Shown in pieces: positions 44,671 through 55,236 of a DNA stretch of 64,000 nt. The notes beneath the pieces were generated by a model. It did not search any database. It had not been told where the DNA came from and saw only the letters and a program-made list of their open reading frames with translations. A program made the translations under genes and the position numbers. Numbering within the stretch: position 1 is the first letter of the stretch; every line of letters begins with the position of its first letter. This DNA is from JACCZX01 sp963801035 (GTDB lineage Bacteria > Pseudomonadota > Gammaproteobacteria > Burkholderiales > Burkholderiaceae_F). Where the stretch lies: NCBI GenBank assembly GCA_963801035.1, contig CAWDDF010000004.1, positions 124,001 through 188,000 on the forward strand. Reading direction: 5' to 3'.

Positions 44671-45921
44671 ATGACCCACAATAAGTTAGGCGTCGTTTCA
44701 GCCGCGCTACTCGCTCTGTCGCTGTCGGGCGGCGGTGCGCAGGCTCAGGACTCGACTCCCGCGTCGCGTTTACCGGTTACACCCAAGCAGCGCAGCACCG
44801 CGGATCAGGTCGCGCAGGCGGGTGTTCCGCTTTCCGCCTTGGCACCGAACGCGCCTGAACGCTACACCGTGAAGAGCGGTGACACGCTGTGGGATCTGTC
44901 GGGCATGTATCTGACCAGCCCCTGGCGCTGGCCCGAGCTCTGGGGCATGAACAAGACGCAGATCAAGAATCCACACCTGATCTACCCGGGGCAAACGCTG
45001 GTGCTAGTGAAGGACGGCGACCGTGCCCGGTTGCAAATAGCCGGCGAAGGAGAGCCTGGCGTGGGCCGGCTCGAGCCGCGCATACGCGACATCGGCAATG
45101 AGCGCACGGCGATTTCCGCGATTCCAAACAATCTGATCGCTCCATTTTTGTCGCAGCCGTTGGTGCTGGACGCCAACGGACTGGCGGATTCGCCGCGCAT
45201 CGTCGCAACGCAGGAAGGCCGCGTGTTCGTCGGCCGTGGTGACGACGCCTACGCACGCGGCATCCAGGACGATGCGATCATCAACTACAACGTATTCCGC
45301 CCGCTGCGTCCGCTGTATGACCCGGACGACACCGCCCGCAAGAAACCCATCGCGTACGAAGCGTTCTACCTGGGAACCGCCAACAAGGTGGGCGGCGGCG
45401 AGATCGCGAAGATGCGTATTGATTCGAGCAAGCAGGAGATCGGCGTCGGCGACCGGCTGCAAGCGGTCGAACGCCAGGAACTGGTCACCTACATGCCCAA
45501 GCGGCCGGATGCGCCGGTCGATGCGCGGGTCATTGCGATGTATGACGGCGTTCGATATGCCGGTGGCGGAAGCATCGTCACTTTGAGCCGCGGCAGCAAC
45601 GAGGGAGTCTCCACCGGCGACGTGCTTCAGTTGTATCGCACGGGTGAGACAAAACTCGATCGCACCGCCAACAAACGGGAATTCATCAAGTTGCCCGACG
45701 AGCAGATCGGGCTGGCGTTCGTGTTCAGAGTGTTTCCCGGTATTTCCTACGCGCTGATCGCTCGCGGAACAAGGGCAGTGGAAGTCGGCGATCGCGCAAC
45801 GAATCCGAGCGACGATGTGGACTTTGCGCGTGAAGAAGAGCGCATGGGGATCACCGGGGAGCCGACGAGGCTGTCGCCGCCGGAACAGCGCGCCAAAGAC
45901 CTCGGCAACCTGGTGAAATAA
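44671..45921 (+). CDS. exported LysM-domain protein
   Basis: Exported protein of 416 residues with a Sec signal peptide (LLALSLSGGGAQAQ) and one LysM domain (about 64-115: YTVKSGDTLWDLSGMYL...IYPGQTLVLVKDG) that binds peptidoglycan. The remaining 300 residues are a conserved but uncharacterised betaproteobacterial extension. The gene is divergent from def and followed by dprA after 28 bp, the standard order in this group. It is probably a cell-wall-associated protein. Confidence 0.9.
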   Translation: MTHNKLGVVSAALLALSLSGGGAQAQDSTPASRLPVTPKQRSTADQVAQAGVPLSALAPNAPERYTVKSGDTLWDLSGMYLTSPWRWPELWGMNKTQIKNPHLIYPGQTLVLVKDGDRARLQIAGEGEPGVGRLEPRIRDIGNERTAISAIPNNLIAPFLSQPLVLDANGLADSPRIVATQEGRVFVGRGDDAYARGIQDDAIINYNVFRPLRPLYDPDDTARKKPIAYEAFYLGTANKVGGGEIAKMRIDSSKQEIGVGDRLQAVERQELVTYMPKRPDAPVDARVIAMYDGVRYAGGGSIVTLSRGSNEGVSTGDVLQLYRTGETKLDRTANKREFIKLPDEQIGLAFVFRVFPGISYALIARGTRAVEVGDRATNPSDDVDFAREEERMGITGEPTRLSPPEQRAKDLGNLVK

Positions 45922-45949
45922 CGCGGCATCCCTACACTCACGCACGCAA

Positions 45950-47048
45950 ATGCAGGCGGCCGAACGCGCCGCCTGGCTGCGCCTGATCTGCACTCCGGGC
46001 CTTGGCCCGCGAGCCGCACGAAAGCTTCTTTCCACGTTCGGCCTGCCCGAAGCGATCTTCGACGCGGGGCTGTCGACGCTGTTGCGGTCGATGCCCGAGC
46101 CGCTGGCACGAATGCTGGCTCAGCCGCCAAGTGCCGAAGCACGTTCCTCGATCGATGCGACCGAGCATTGGCTGGCTGGCAGCGCCCGATCATGCGCTGC
46201 TGACGCTGGCCGACGCCGCGTACCCGCAAGCACTGCTCGCAACGTCCGATCCACCGCTGGTCTTGTTTGCCATCGGTCGGATCGAACTATTGAACCGGCA
46301 ATCGCTGGCGATCGTCGGCAGCCGCAATGCAACTCGGCAAGGCAGCGAGAACGCGCAACTATTTGCGCGTTCGCTGGCGCAATCGGGCATCACGGTCGTC
46401 AGCGGTCTTGCGCTCGGCATCGACGCCGCTGCGCACCGGGGTGCACTAGCCGCCGATAGCGATGCTTCGACGATTGCGGTCGTTGGTACGGGCGTTGATG
46501 TGACCTATCCGGCGAGCAACCGCACGTTGACGACCGATATCCGAAAGCGTGGACTGGTGATCTCGGAGTTCCCGCTGCGCACACCGGCCATTGCACACAA
46601 CTTTCCGCGGCGCAATCGCATCATTGCCGGCATGACGCGCGGCACATTGGTCGTCGAAGCCGCGCTGCGCTCGGGCTCTCTGATTACCGCGCGATTGGCT
46701 GCCGACAACGGCCGCGAAGTGTTTGCGGTGCCGGGATCGATTCACTCGCCGTTGTCCAAGGGCTGCCATCGGCTCATACGCGACGGCGCCAAGCTCGTCG
46801 AATCTGCCCAGGACGTCCTCGAAGAAATCGGTGTCGCTAGCCGCGGTGCCGATGCCGGAAACGCGCCGATCGAGCCGGCAGCCCATGCAGACGTGCTCGA
46901 CCTCGTAGGCCATGACCCGATCGATCTCGAGCGCTTGGTCGAGCAGAGCGGACGCGAGCCCGGCGAACTGGTCGGTGCATTGCTGGAGCTCGAGCTGGCA
47001 CAACATGTTGAGCGCCTACCGGGTAACCGATACCAAAGGTTGCGTTAA
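45950..47048 (+). pseudogene. dprA: DNA-processing protein DprA, broken at a TGGC tandem repeat
   Basis: DprA loads RecA onto incoming single-stranded DNA in natural transformation. It has a SAM-like N-terminal domain (WLRLICTPGLGPRAARKLL), the Rossmann DNA-binding domain (SLAIVGSRNATRQGSENA; SGLALGIDAAAHRGAL; FPRRNRIIAGM; AALRSGSLITARLA) and a C-terminal winged helix (about 300-365). The frame changes at three tandem TGGC units (46169-46180). Removing one unit, or one base, restores EHWLAAPDHALLTLAD. The start at 45950 is an ATG that follows the LysM gene by 28 bp. Confidence 0.85.
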
Positions 47049-47099
47049 TCCGACTATGACTCTTTACAGCGCGCTGTCGCTCGCATAAATTGCGTCCAC

Positions 47100-47558
47100 G
47101 TGTTTGACGTCCTCGTCTACCTATACGAAAACTATGGCGCGCTGCATGCGTGCCCGGACTCCGACTCGCTGTCGAAACGCCTGACCGACGCCGGATTCGA
47201 AGACGAAGAGATTTCCGACGCGCTGATCTGGCTGTCCGGACTGCAGCTCGTCACTTCCGAATCAATCGCTGTGGGCCCGGAAAGCGAGTGCGCGTTTCGC
47301 GTCTATGCAGCCACCGAATTCGAGCGACTCGGAATTGAAGCGATAGGTTTTCTCAGTTTTCTCGAGCAGGCGTCGCAGTTGACACCGACGCAGCGTGAGA
47401 TCGTCATCGAACGAGCGCTCGCGACTGACGAATCACCAATATCGCTCGATATGCTGAAAGTGATCGTACTAATGGTGCTGTGGAGTCAGCAGGCCGATAT
47501 CGACGTATTACTTCTGGAAGAACTGCTCGGCGCCGGCGACGATCGCGCAAAGCACTAA
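47100..47558 (+). CDS. smg: DUF494 family protein Smg
   Basis: Small acidic protein of 152 residues of the Smg/DUF494 family, which lies next to dprA in many gammaproteobacteria and betaproteobacteria. It starts at GTG with FDVLVYLYENYG and carries the pattern EEISDALIWLSGL and ESECAFRVYAATE. The function is unknown. It follows dprA after 51 bp. A dispersed palindromic element starts about 7 bases after its stop. Confidence 0.9.
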   Translation: MFDVLVYLYENYGALHACPDSDSLSKRLTDAGFEDEEISDALIWLSGLQLVTSESIAVGPESECAFRVYAATEFERLGIEAIGFLSFLEQASQLTPTQREIVIERALATDESPISLDMLKVIVLMVLWSQQADIDVLLLEELLGAGDDRAKH

Positions 47559-47873
47559 AGGCTGTGCTCCTCGTGTACGCGACCCTTTGGGTCGCACGTG
47601 CACTCGTCGCAATTAGTTAGGCGCTCCCTCCGGAGCGACGAGCGACATGGCGGCGCATGTCGCCGGACAAGGCCGCGAAGCGCCGTTGGTCCCGCAGATT
47701 CATCGCGGGATTTGCGGTTCGCGCCAGACGAACTGCAAACAACGCGCGTCCGCGCGCAGAATAACTGCAAACAAGGGCGTGAGATTAGGCGCCTCCAATT
47801 GCATTCATTTAGTTGTTATCCTGAAAAAAGGAACAAGCTAGAAGCGCTCGTTTTCGAGTTGCTTCGCTCATTC
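47559..47873 (+). other. intergenic region between smg and topB
   Basis: These 315 bases hold repeat copy 2 (47565-47637), a third hairpin (GCGACATG/CATGTCGC, 47642-47663) and a 12-base direct repeat AACTGCAAACAA at 47731 and 47763. A long reading frame runs through in phase with topB, but its residues are unlike the family. No other gene is seen. Confidence 0.6.
47565..47637 (+). repeat. dispersed 3'-end palindromic element, copy 2
   Basis: This is the reverse complement of copies 1 and 3 in window coordinates, but in the same orientation relative to the gene it follows. It starts GCTCCTCGTGTACGC seven bases after the smg stop, has hairpin B (GCGACCC/GGGTCGC with loop TTT), the conserved linker (GTGCACTCGTCGC, then TTAGTTAGGCGC) and hairpin A (CGCTCC/GGAGCG). 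Confidence 0.85.
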
Positions 47874-50568
47874 ATGTCTAAAGCATTGATCATCGCCGAA
47901 AAGCCTTCCGTGGCCGCAGATATTGCGCGGTCGCTGGGTGACTTCGTCAAGCATCAGGACTACTTCGAGAACGACCAATATGTGTTGTCGTCGGCGGTGG
48001 GGCATCTGCTCGAGCTGCGCGCTCCCGAGCAGTACGACGTCAAGCGCGGCAAATGGACGTTTACGCACTTGCCGGTGATACCGCCGCACTTCGATCTGGC
48101 GCCGATCGCGAGAAGCGAAGCGCGGTTGAAGGTGCTGATGCGGCTGATAAAGCGCAAAGACGTCGGCCTGCTGATCAACGCGTGTGACGCCGGGCGCGAA
48201 GGCGAGCTCATTTTCCGTTACATCGTGCAGGCGGCGAAGGCGAAGCAGCCGGTGCGCAGGCTGTGGCTGCAGTCAATGACGCCTGCCGCAATACGGGAGG
48301 CATTCGCGCAATTGCGAAGCGATGACGAGATGATGCCGCTGGCGGACGCCGCGCGCAGCCGCTCAGAGGCCGACTGGCTGGTCGGCATCAACGGCACCCG
48401 CGCGATGACCGCCTTCAATAGCAAGGAAGGCGGGTTTTATCTGACCACGGTCGGCCGGGTACAGACGCCGACGCTTGCGATCGTCGTCGAGCGTGAAGAC
48501 AAGATTCGCAAGTTCGTGTCACGCGACTATTGGGAAGTGCGCGCGTCGTTCGACGCAAAGGCCGGCGCCTATGAAGGGCGCTGGTTCGATCCGAAGTTCA
48601 AGAAAAGTGATGACGTCGATGCCCGCGCCGAGCGCTTGTGGGACAGCCGAGAAAGCAATCGCTATCGCCGAAGCGTGTCGCGGCAAGACCGGCACGGCGA
48701 CCGAGGAGGCGAAGCCGAGTACGCAGCTCGCGCCTTTGCTGTTCGACCTGACGTCACTGCAGCGCGAAGCGAATTCGAAATTCGGATTCTCGGCGAAGAC
48801 AACGTTGTCGATCGCGCAGGCGCTGTACGAGCGCCACAAGGTGCTGACCTACCCCCGTACCGATTCGCGCGCGCTGCCGGAAGACTATGTCGCGACCGTG
48901 CGTAAAACGATGGACGTGTTGAGCAGCGCAACGCCGTATCGCGACTTCGCGAAGAAAATTGTCAAGCAGGGATGGGTGAAACCTAACAAGCGCGTGTTCG
49001 ACAACGCAAAGGTCTCCGACCACTTCGCGATCATTCCGACGTTGCAGACACCGAACCACCTGTCGGAAGTCGAAGCAAAGCTCTACGACCTGGTCGTCAA
49101 GCGCTTTCTGTCGATCTTTTTCCCGGCGGCCGAGTATCTGGTGACCACCCGCATCACCGAGGTGGAGGGTCATTCGTTCAAGACCGAAGGCAAGGTTCTG
49201 GTCGAGCCCGGCTGGCTTGCAATCTACGGACGCGAGGCGATGCAGGAGCAAGGGTCGCTGCCGAAAATCGATCAGGGCGAGCGTGTCAAGACGACCGACG
49301 TGCAGGCCATGGCCCTCGCAACGCGACCGCCAGCGCGCTACACCGAAGCGACATTGCTATCGGCAATGGAGGGCGCGGGCAAGTTGATCGAAGACGATGA
49401 CTTGCGCGCCGCGATGGTCGGCAAGGGCCTCGGTACACCGGCGACACGCTCGCAGATCATCGAAGGATTGATCGACCAGCGCTACATGGTGCGCGATGGC
49501 AAGGATTTGCGGCCCACGCGCAAGGCGTTCGATTTGATCACCCTGCTGAAGGGTCTGGATATCGAAGAGCTGACCGCGCCCGAGTTGACCGGCGAGTGGG
49601 AGCACAAGCTGTCGCTGATGGAGCGCGGGCAGCTCAAGCGCGATCTGTTCATGAAAGAGATCGCCGGCATGACTAAGAAAGTCGTCGACCGCGCAAAGAG
49701 TTATCAGTCGAACACCGTGCCGATCGACGATCCGGCCACGCTCGCGACACCGTGCCCGAATTGCAAAGGCAAGATCGTCGAGAACTACCGGCGCTACGCG
49801 TGCACGAAATGCGAATTCTCGTTGCCGAAGCATCCGGGCAGCCGTACGTTCGAGGTCGAAGAAGTCGAGCAACTGTTGCGTGATCGAACGATCGGTCCGT
49901 TGAATGGCTTCATCAGCAAAATGGGCAGGCCGTTCGCGGCAGTGCTGAAGATCACGCCCGAGCTGAAAATCGAGTTCGACTTCGGGCAGAGCAACGATGA
50001 TGGCAGCTCCGATCCGATCGACTTTTCGGCCGCGACGATGATTGGTGCATGCCCGAAATGCGCGGGCCGCGTGTTCGAACAGCCGATGTCGTACCTGTGC
50101 GAAAACAGTGTCGGGTCAGAGAAGCGCTGCGACTTTCGTTCAGGCAAAGTTGTCCTGCAGCAGCAGATCGACCCGACGCAGATGGCAAAGCTGCTGAATG
50201 AAGGACGCACCGAGCTGATGCGAGGGTTCGTTTCGAATCGCACACGTCGAAAATTCTCGGCCTTCTTGATCCGGAAGCCCGACGGCACGACCGGTTTCGA
50301 GTTTGAGCCGCGTGCCGCAAAGACCGGGTCAAAAACTACCACCGCGTCTAAACGCAGCGGCAAGGCAGTCAATGGTGACGCGGTCGAAACGCCACCGGTG
50401 GTTCAACCGGCAAGGACGCGGGCCCGAGCAACTGTTGTGGCCGGTGCAGCTTCACCGTCGCCCGCGAAGAAAGGTGCACGCCCGCGGAAGGTCAGCGCGG
50501 GTGCTCGCAAAACCTCACTCAAAAATGCGCGCGGGGCCGGCAGCAGAAAACCGGTCGCACGCCGTTAG
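47874..50568 (+). pseudogene. topB: DNA topoisomerase III, broken by a one-base insertion
   Basis: Type IA topoisomerase of about 897 residues if repaired. The Toprim domain starts MSKALIIAEKPSVAADIARS and has DAGREGELIFR. The central domain contains VGRVQTPTLAIVVERE, and the catalytic Tyr is in LTYPRTDSRALPEDY. The C-terminal part carries two Cys-rich modules (CPNCKGKIVENYRRYACTKC; CPKCAGRVFEQP) and a long basic tail. The frame changes at about 48645; dropping one base from GGACAGCC restores ERLWDAEKAIAIAEA. The start is the ATG at 47874, which gives the family N-terminus. It closes the LysM-dprA-smg-topB cluster. Confidence 0.9.
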
Positions 50569-50585
50569 TCTTGTAAAGCTTCACG

Positions 50586-51575
50586 GTGCACGCGATTGAC
50601 GTCGCCCGCAGGCGGTGGCTCTGTGCGTCGGTGTCTGCGGTCATCAGCACCACAACGACGCATGCCGTCGCGCAGCTTTCTTCAACACGCACGCTACGCA
50701 TCATTCTGACTGCGCCGCCTGGCTCATCAATTGATGTAATTGGCCGCGTGGTGGCCGACAAACTGCGCGAGCGTCTCGGTCACGCAGTCGTTGTCGAAAA
50801 TCGGGCGGCCGCCGGTGGCACTGTCGGCACCAATGAGGTCGCAAAGTCCGCACCCGATGGCGCAACGATCGGGCTGTCATTTACCGGTCCACTGGCAACT
50901 GCGCCGTACTTGTATTCGAAGCTTGCATATGACCCGGCGACAGATTTCGCGCCGATCGTGCTCGTCGGCACCGGGCCGAACATCCTGGCCGTTTCGAGCA
51001 CGCTACCGGTTGGCTCGTTCAGGGAATTCATTGCATACGCGCGCCAGCGCCCCGGGCAGCTCAACTATGCGTCGGTTGGCAACGGCAGCGCATCGCACTT
51101 AGCAATGGAGATGCTGAAGACTGACGCCGGATTGTTTATCGTCCACATTCCCTTTAACGGAGCACCGCCCGCAGTACACGCCACCGCGGCCGGCGATGTA
51201 CATGCGGTCATGTCCAATCCAACGACGCTGTTACCGATCGCGCAGACGGGTCGAATAAAACTGCTCGCCGTGACCAGTCGCGAGCGATGGCCCGCATTGC
51301 GCGAGCTACCGACAATTGATGAAAGCGGGTTCCCGGGATTCGAGGCGATCGCGTGGAATGGATTTGTCGCACCGGCGGCCACGTCGCGCGCGCGTATCGA
51401 AGAACTCAATCGCGAAATCAACACGATTTTTACGATGCCGGACGTGAGGTCACGCATCGAAGCGGCTGGTTGGCAGATCGGCGGCGGCACGCCGGAAGAC
51501 TTCGCGGCCTTCATGCGAGCCGAACGTGCTCGCTGGCAACCGGTGATCAAGCGCAGCGGCGCACGCCTAGATTGA
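50586..51575 (+). CDS. tripartite tricarboxylate transporter substrate-binding protein (TctC/Bug family)
   Basis: Periplasmic binding protein of 329 residues. It has a signal peptide (about 1-29) and the Bug-family pattern RIILTAPPGSSIDVIGRVVADKL, VVVENRAAAGGTVGTNEVAKSAPDG and LNYASVGNGSASHLAMEMLK. The membrane partners TctA and TctB are not nearby, which is usual for the many orphan Bug proteins of Burkholderiales. The ligand is unknown. The GTG start lies 17 bp after the topB stop. The gene is convergent with the HDOD gene, with repeat copy 3 in between. Confidence 0.88.
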   Translation: MHAIDVARRRWLCASVSAVISTTTTHAVAQLSSTRTLRIILTAPPGSSIDVIGRVVADKLRERLGHAVVVENRAAAGGTVGTNEVAKSAPDGATIGLSFTGPLATAPYLYSKLAYDPATDFAPIVLVGTGPNILAVSSTLPVGSFREFIAYARQRPGQLNYASVGNGSASHLAMEMLKTDAGLFIVHIPFNGAPPAVHATAAGDVHAVMSNPTTLLPIAQTGRIKLLAVTSRERWPALRELPTIDESGFPGFEAIAWNGFVAPAATSRARIEELNREINTIFTMPDVRSRIEAAGWQIGGGTPEDFAAFMRAERARWQPVIKRSGARLD

Positions 51576-51630
51576 ATTCATATGGCGTGCGAGGGTGGCC
51601 CCGTTTGCCTTTGTGCTGCGCCGCTCCGCG

Positions 51631-51713
51631 CGGCCGCTCCGGAGGAGCGGCGCCTAACTAATCGCGACGAGTGCACGTGCGACCGCGTAGCGGTCGCGTA
51701 CACGAGGAGCGGC
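51631..51713 (-). repeat. dispersed 3'-end palindromic element, copy 3
   Basis: It has the same plan as copy 1. Hairpin A is extended to GCCGCTCC/GGAGCGGC, the linker is GCGCCTAACTAATCGCGAC, and hairpin B is GCGACCGC/GCGGTCGC with loop GTA. Compared with copies 1 and 2, the seventh pair of hairpin B is switched from C-G to G-C, keeping the stem. It ends two bases after the stop codon of the HDOD gene and is given on that strand. Confidence 0.85.
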
Positions 51714-51715
51714 TC

Positions 51716-52951
51716 TTAATTCATCGTAATGGCGTCGGCAGCCGCAAGCGATGACAGCAGCGCAGCGTTAATCTGGCCCATCGACACTCCAACCAGTTGC
51801 GCGGCCCGCTCCGAACCTACCGTATCGCCGCGTTCGATCACCTCGGCCAGCGCGAGATGAACGCCATATGCACCCTGATGGGCACGCACCGCGTCCAGCA
51901 CCGGCCGCGGCAGCGCGGCCGAGGCGAACAAACGCTCGTGCGAATGCCCAGTGATCTGCTGCAACAACGAAAATGCACCGACGGCAAACAGATCATCGCG
52001 CATGCCGCCTACGTATGCCGCGAGCGCTTCCAAAAAGAACCCACGTTGAACTGCCATATAAATGAGCGGCATCGAGCGCGTGTTCGCCGCAGATACGCCT
52101 AGCAGCAGCACCAGCCACCGCACCAGCCGTTTGTAGCCGAGCACCAGGATCGCATGGCGCAGCGACGTGATCGGTGCCGTCAACGCGGCAGTCGGCGCGA
52201 GTGCCGCACTGTTGATGACCGACAGCAACATCAATGCAAGGCTCGGCTCATTCTTGAACGCGCGCTCCAGCGCCATCACATCGGCGTCCCCCTGAATCAG
52301 ACGCACGATGTCGAGCACCGCACGCCGTGTCGGCTCAAGGCCGGCCGAGGGTTCGACCATCGGCTCATCGAGCGGCCAGCCGATCGTCGCCTGTGCTCCT
52401 TGCGCCAGCGCAGCTTCGACATCTGAGCGCGTGTGCACATCTCGCACCCACAACGCCGAGGCGGCATCGTGTGCACGGCCGCTTTCGGAGTCGTCGACGA
52501 CGGCGCCGAACAGCCGCTGGGTATCGCGCGGCAGCGGATGCTTCGTTTGACGCAATACGAATTTCTGCCCGGCCTGATGAGCGGCCTCCACCATCGGCTG
52601 CTGCCGTGCGGTCAGCGCGTCGGCCTCAATTTCCAGCAGCACATTGGCTCGGCCGCTCCATTCACCGATCGCCTGCAACTCGGTACTCAGTGAAAGAGGC
52701 GTCGGCGCCAGCACGACGATACCGCGCGAGGGCGACGTCGTCTGATCCGCCAGCGCAGCAATGACAGCCCCAGCCACGGACGTAGAGGTCTCGACAGCAT
52801 TGGTCGCCGGACGGATCTCGATTCTCACGCCGAGCACACGGCGATCGCGCGCGACAATCGGCCTCCAACCAAGACGCAGGTGATCCAACGCGACGCCTTG
52901 CTCAGCTGCGCGCTCGCTGACGTCGTCGGGTCGAAGGAGGGAGCCGTCCAT
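51716..52951 (-). CDS. HDOD-domain signalling protein with degenerate EAL-like N-terminus
   Basis: Cytoplasmic protein of 411 residues. The C-terminal half (about 205-400) is an HDOD domain (LIQGDADVMALERAFKNEPSLALMLLSVINSAA; ITSLRHAILVLGYKRL), a non-catalytic relative of HD phosphohydrolases. The N-terminal half resembles an EAL fold (YuxH/CdgJ type) but the catalytic ExL motif and metal ligands are missing, so it should not degrade cyclic di-GMP. Proteins of this plan act as signalling scaffolds in motility and surface behaviour. It is divergent from the spermidine-synthase-like gene; a palindromic element follows its stop directly. Confidence 0.85.
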   Translation of the reverse strand: MDGSLLRPDDVSERAAEQGVALDHLRLGWRPIVARDRRVLGVRIEIRPATNAVETSTSVAGAVIAALADQTTSPSRGIVVLAPTPLSLSTELQAIGEWSGRANVLLEIEADALTARQQPMVEAAHQAGQKFVLRQTKHPLPRDTQRLFGAVVDDSESGRAHDAASALWVRDVHTRSDVEAALAQGAQATIGWPLDEPMVEPSAGLEPTRRAVLDIVRLIQGDADVMALERAFKNEPSLALMLLSVINSAALAPTAALTAPITSLRHAILVLGYKRLVRWLVLLLGVSAANTRSMPLIYMAVQRGFFLEALAAYVGGMRDDLFAVGAFSLLQQITGHSHERLFASAALPRPVLDAVRAHQGAYGVHLALAEVIERGDTVGSERAAQLVGVSMGQINAALLSSLAAADAITMN

Positions 52952-53152
52952 ACCTGATCTTCGGCGTCAAACCCCTATCGCTTGAACGTGTCGGAGCCCT
53001 AAAAAGGCAGTCTTCGACGCTGCTTTAGTGACCATGAGCTAGCCGGGCATGGCGTCTGCAGTAGGTGCCGCGTTTACGCATGAGACAATCGCGCGCTTTT
53101 CGCGCCGCTGCACGCCCATTTATCCCCCAATTCGGTCTTTCACTATCAGTCG

Positions 53153-55230
53153 ATGCCGCTTTTTGCCTCCACGATCCTGCTATCGGCGTTTCTGCTGTTT
53201 CTTGTGCAGCCGATTATTGCCAAGCAGATCCTGCCGTGGTTCGGGGGCACATCGGCCGTCTGGACCACGTGTCTTGTGTTTTTCCAGGTGGTTCTGCTGG
53301 CGGGATATACGTATTCCCATCTGACAACTCGGTACCTGTCGCCCAAGCAACAAGCGCGTCTGCACATCGCGTTGCTCGTCGTCAGCCTTCTATTTCTGCC
53401 GATCATTCCAAGCGAAGCGTTAAAGCCGGCGGCAGGCGCCGACGCCGCGCTGCGCATCGTCGTGCTGCTGTTCGCAACGATCGGGCTGCCCTACTTCCTT
53501 TTGTCATCGACCGGCCCACTGCTGCAAAAGTGGGTGGCGCCGCGCTTCCCCGAAAAGTCCGTTTACCGGTTGTTCGCGTTGTCGAACTTCGGATCTTTGA
53601 TCGGGCTACTCGCATTTCCGTTTGCGATCGAACCATTTTCGACATCGCGCGCACAATCGATCGTATGGAGCGTCGCGTACGCGGTATTTGCGGCGGCGTG
53701 CGCTGCATCGGCGTGGAAAGCATCACAGTCGATGGCCGCCAACGCAAGCGACATCAGCCCAGTGGCGGCAGACCCTGAAGGTCCCGCGCCGAGGTTCAGC
53801 GATTACGCGCTGTGGCTTGCATTTGCCGCGCTTGGATCTGTGCTACTGCTGGCGACGACCAGCCACATCACGCAGAACATCGCGTCCGTACCGTTTCTAT
53901 GGGTGCTGCCGCTGTCGCTGTATCTGCTGACCTTCGTCATCGCCTTTGAAGGACGCCAGGGCCGTGGCTGGTACCAGCGCGCCTGGTTTCTGTTTCCTAC
54001 GCTGCTCTTGTTAGTGGCGATGGCAGCAGGCTTGGAGGCGAACCGCGGCGTGCTCGACGTCAGTCTCGCGGTGCCGCTTTACACGATCGGCATGATGATG
54101 GCGGCATTCTTCTGCAACGGCGAGCTCGCGTTAAGCAAACCGGTGCCAAGGTACCTTACACATTTTTATCTGACGATCTCGCTGGGTGGCGCACTCGGCG
54201 GCATGCTGGTAGGGCTGGTTGCGCCGCGCGTGTTTCCAACCTACTTCGAGTTGCCGGTAGCGCTCGTGCTGCTCGCGTCGCTCGCCGTGTTCGTGGCGCG
54301 CAAGACGCGTTGGCTGATCGGGCCCGCGATCGTCGCCACGCTCGCGACCGCGTGGTTCGGCAGTGAGTACATCGGCTTTCTTCGCGATGATGTCGTATAC
54401 ATGCATCGAAACTTTTACGGCACGCTGCGCGTCAAGGAGCAGGGGCAGGGTGATCAGCAGGTGCGTCGGTTACTGCATGGCGTGATCCTGCACGGCGAAC
54501 AGCCGACGATCAGCGCAACCCGGCTCGAGCCCGGCACGTACTACGCGCGTACGTCGGGCGTGGGCCGCGCCATCGAAGCGAAGCAGACCCAGGGGCCGGT
54601 CAGATTGGGCTTTGTTGGTCTCGGTGTCGGCACCTTGTCCGCATACGGCCGTGCTGGCGATGTCGTGCGTTTTTACGAGCTTGATCCGGATGTGCTGGCG
54701 CTGGCAAAGACGCAGTTCTCGTATCTGAGCTCATCGCCGGCGACGATCGAATTCATGATTGGGGATGCTCGCCTGTCGATGGAGCGCGAGCTGTTATCGG
54801 GCGCCCGGCAGGCGTACGACGTGCTGGCGATCGACGCATTCTCGAGCGACTCAATACCCGTACACCTGATCACCTCGGAAGCGGCCGCGCTGTTTTTTCA
54901 ACACTTGAAGCCCGACGGCATACTCGCGTACCACATTTCCAACCGCTTCCTCGATCTGAAGCCGGTGCTCGCCAACATTGCACAAGCCAATAACCTGTCG
55001 GTGAGGCTAATCACCGATTCGCCGGGCGATGGCAGCACCTCGTCGATCACTGATTGGGTGCTGCTTGCACGTTCGCCCGCCGCTTTGACGACGAGCGGCT
55101 TGCCGAAGTCGTCGAGGCGATCGAGCCAAATCCGCACTTCTCGCTTTGGACCGATCAGTTCAACAACCTGATCGACGTATTGAAATCGAATCCGATTAAC
55201 GAGCTCCGACGTTTGATCGGACTTAGCTGA
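53153..55230 (+). pseudogene. membrane-anchored spermidine synthase-like protein, frameshifted near the 3' end
   Basis: Protein of about 692 residues if repaired. The N-terminal 400 residues hold around ten membrane segments with a start typical of MFS-like fusions (LSAFLLFLVQPIIAKQILPWFGG). The C-terminal 230 residues form a spermidine-synthase-type Rossmann domain (GFVGLGVGTLSAYG; FYELDPDVL; LAIDAFSSDSIPVHLIT). The aminopropyl-transfer substrate is not established for this class. The frame changes at about 55080: adding one C gives SPARFDDERLAEVV and moves the stop from 55171 to 55230. Without repair, the last 20-odd residues are wrong but the core is intact, so the protein might still work. 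Confidence 0.82.
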
Positions 55231-55236
55231 CTCAAC

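Noticed and set aside
44381..44674. 97-codon frame in the def-LysM gap
   Set aside because: No ribosome-binding site, crosses the LysM start region, and has no resemblance to a protein family.
47598..47873. N-terminal extension of topB by 92 residues
   Set aside because: The extension covers repeat copy 2 and is unlike any topoisomerase; ATG 47874 gives the conserved start.
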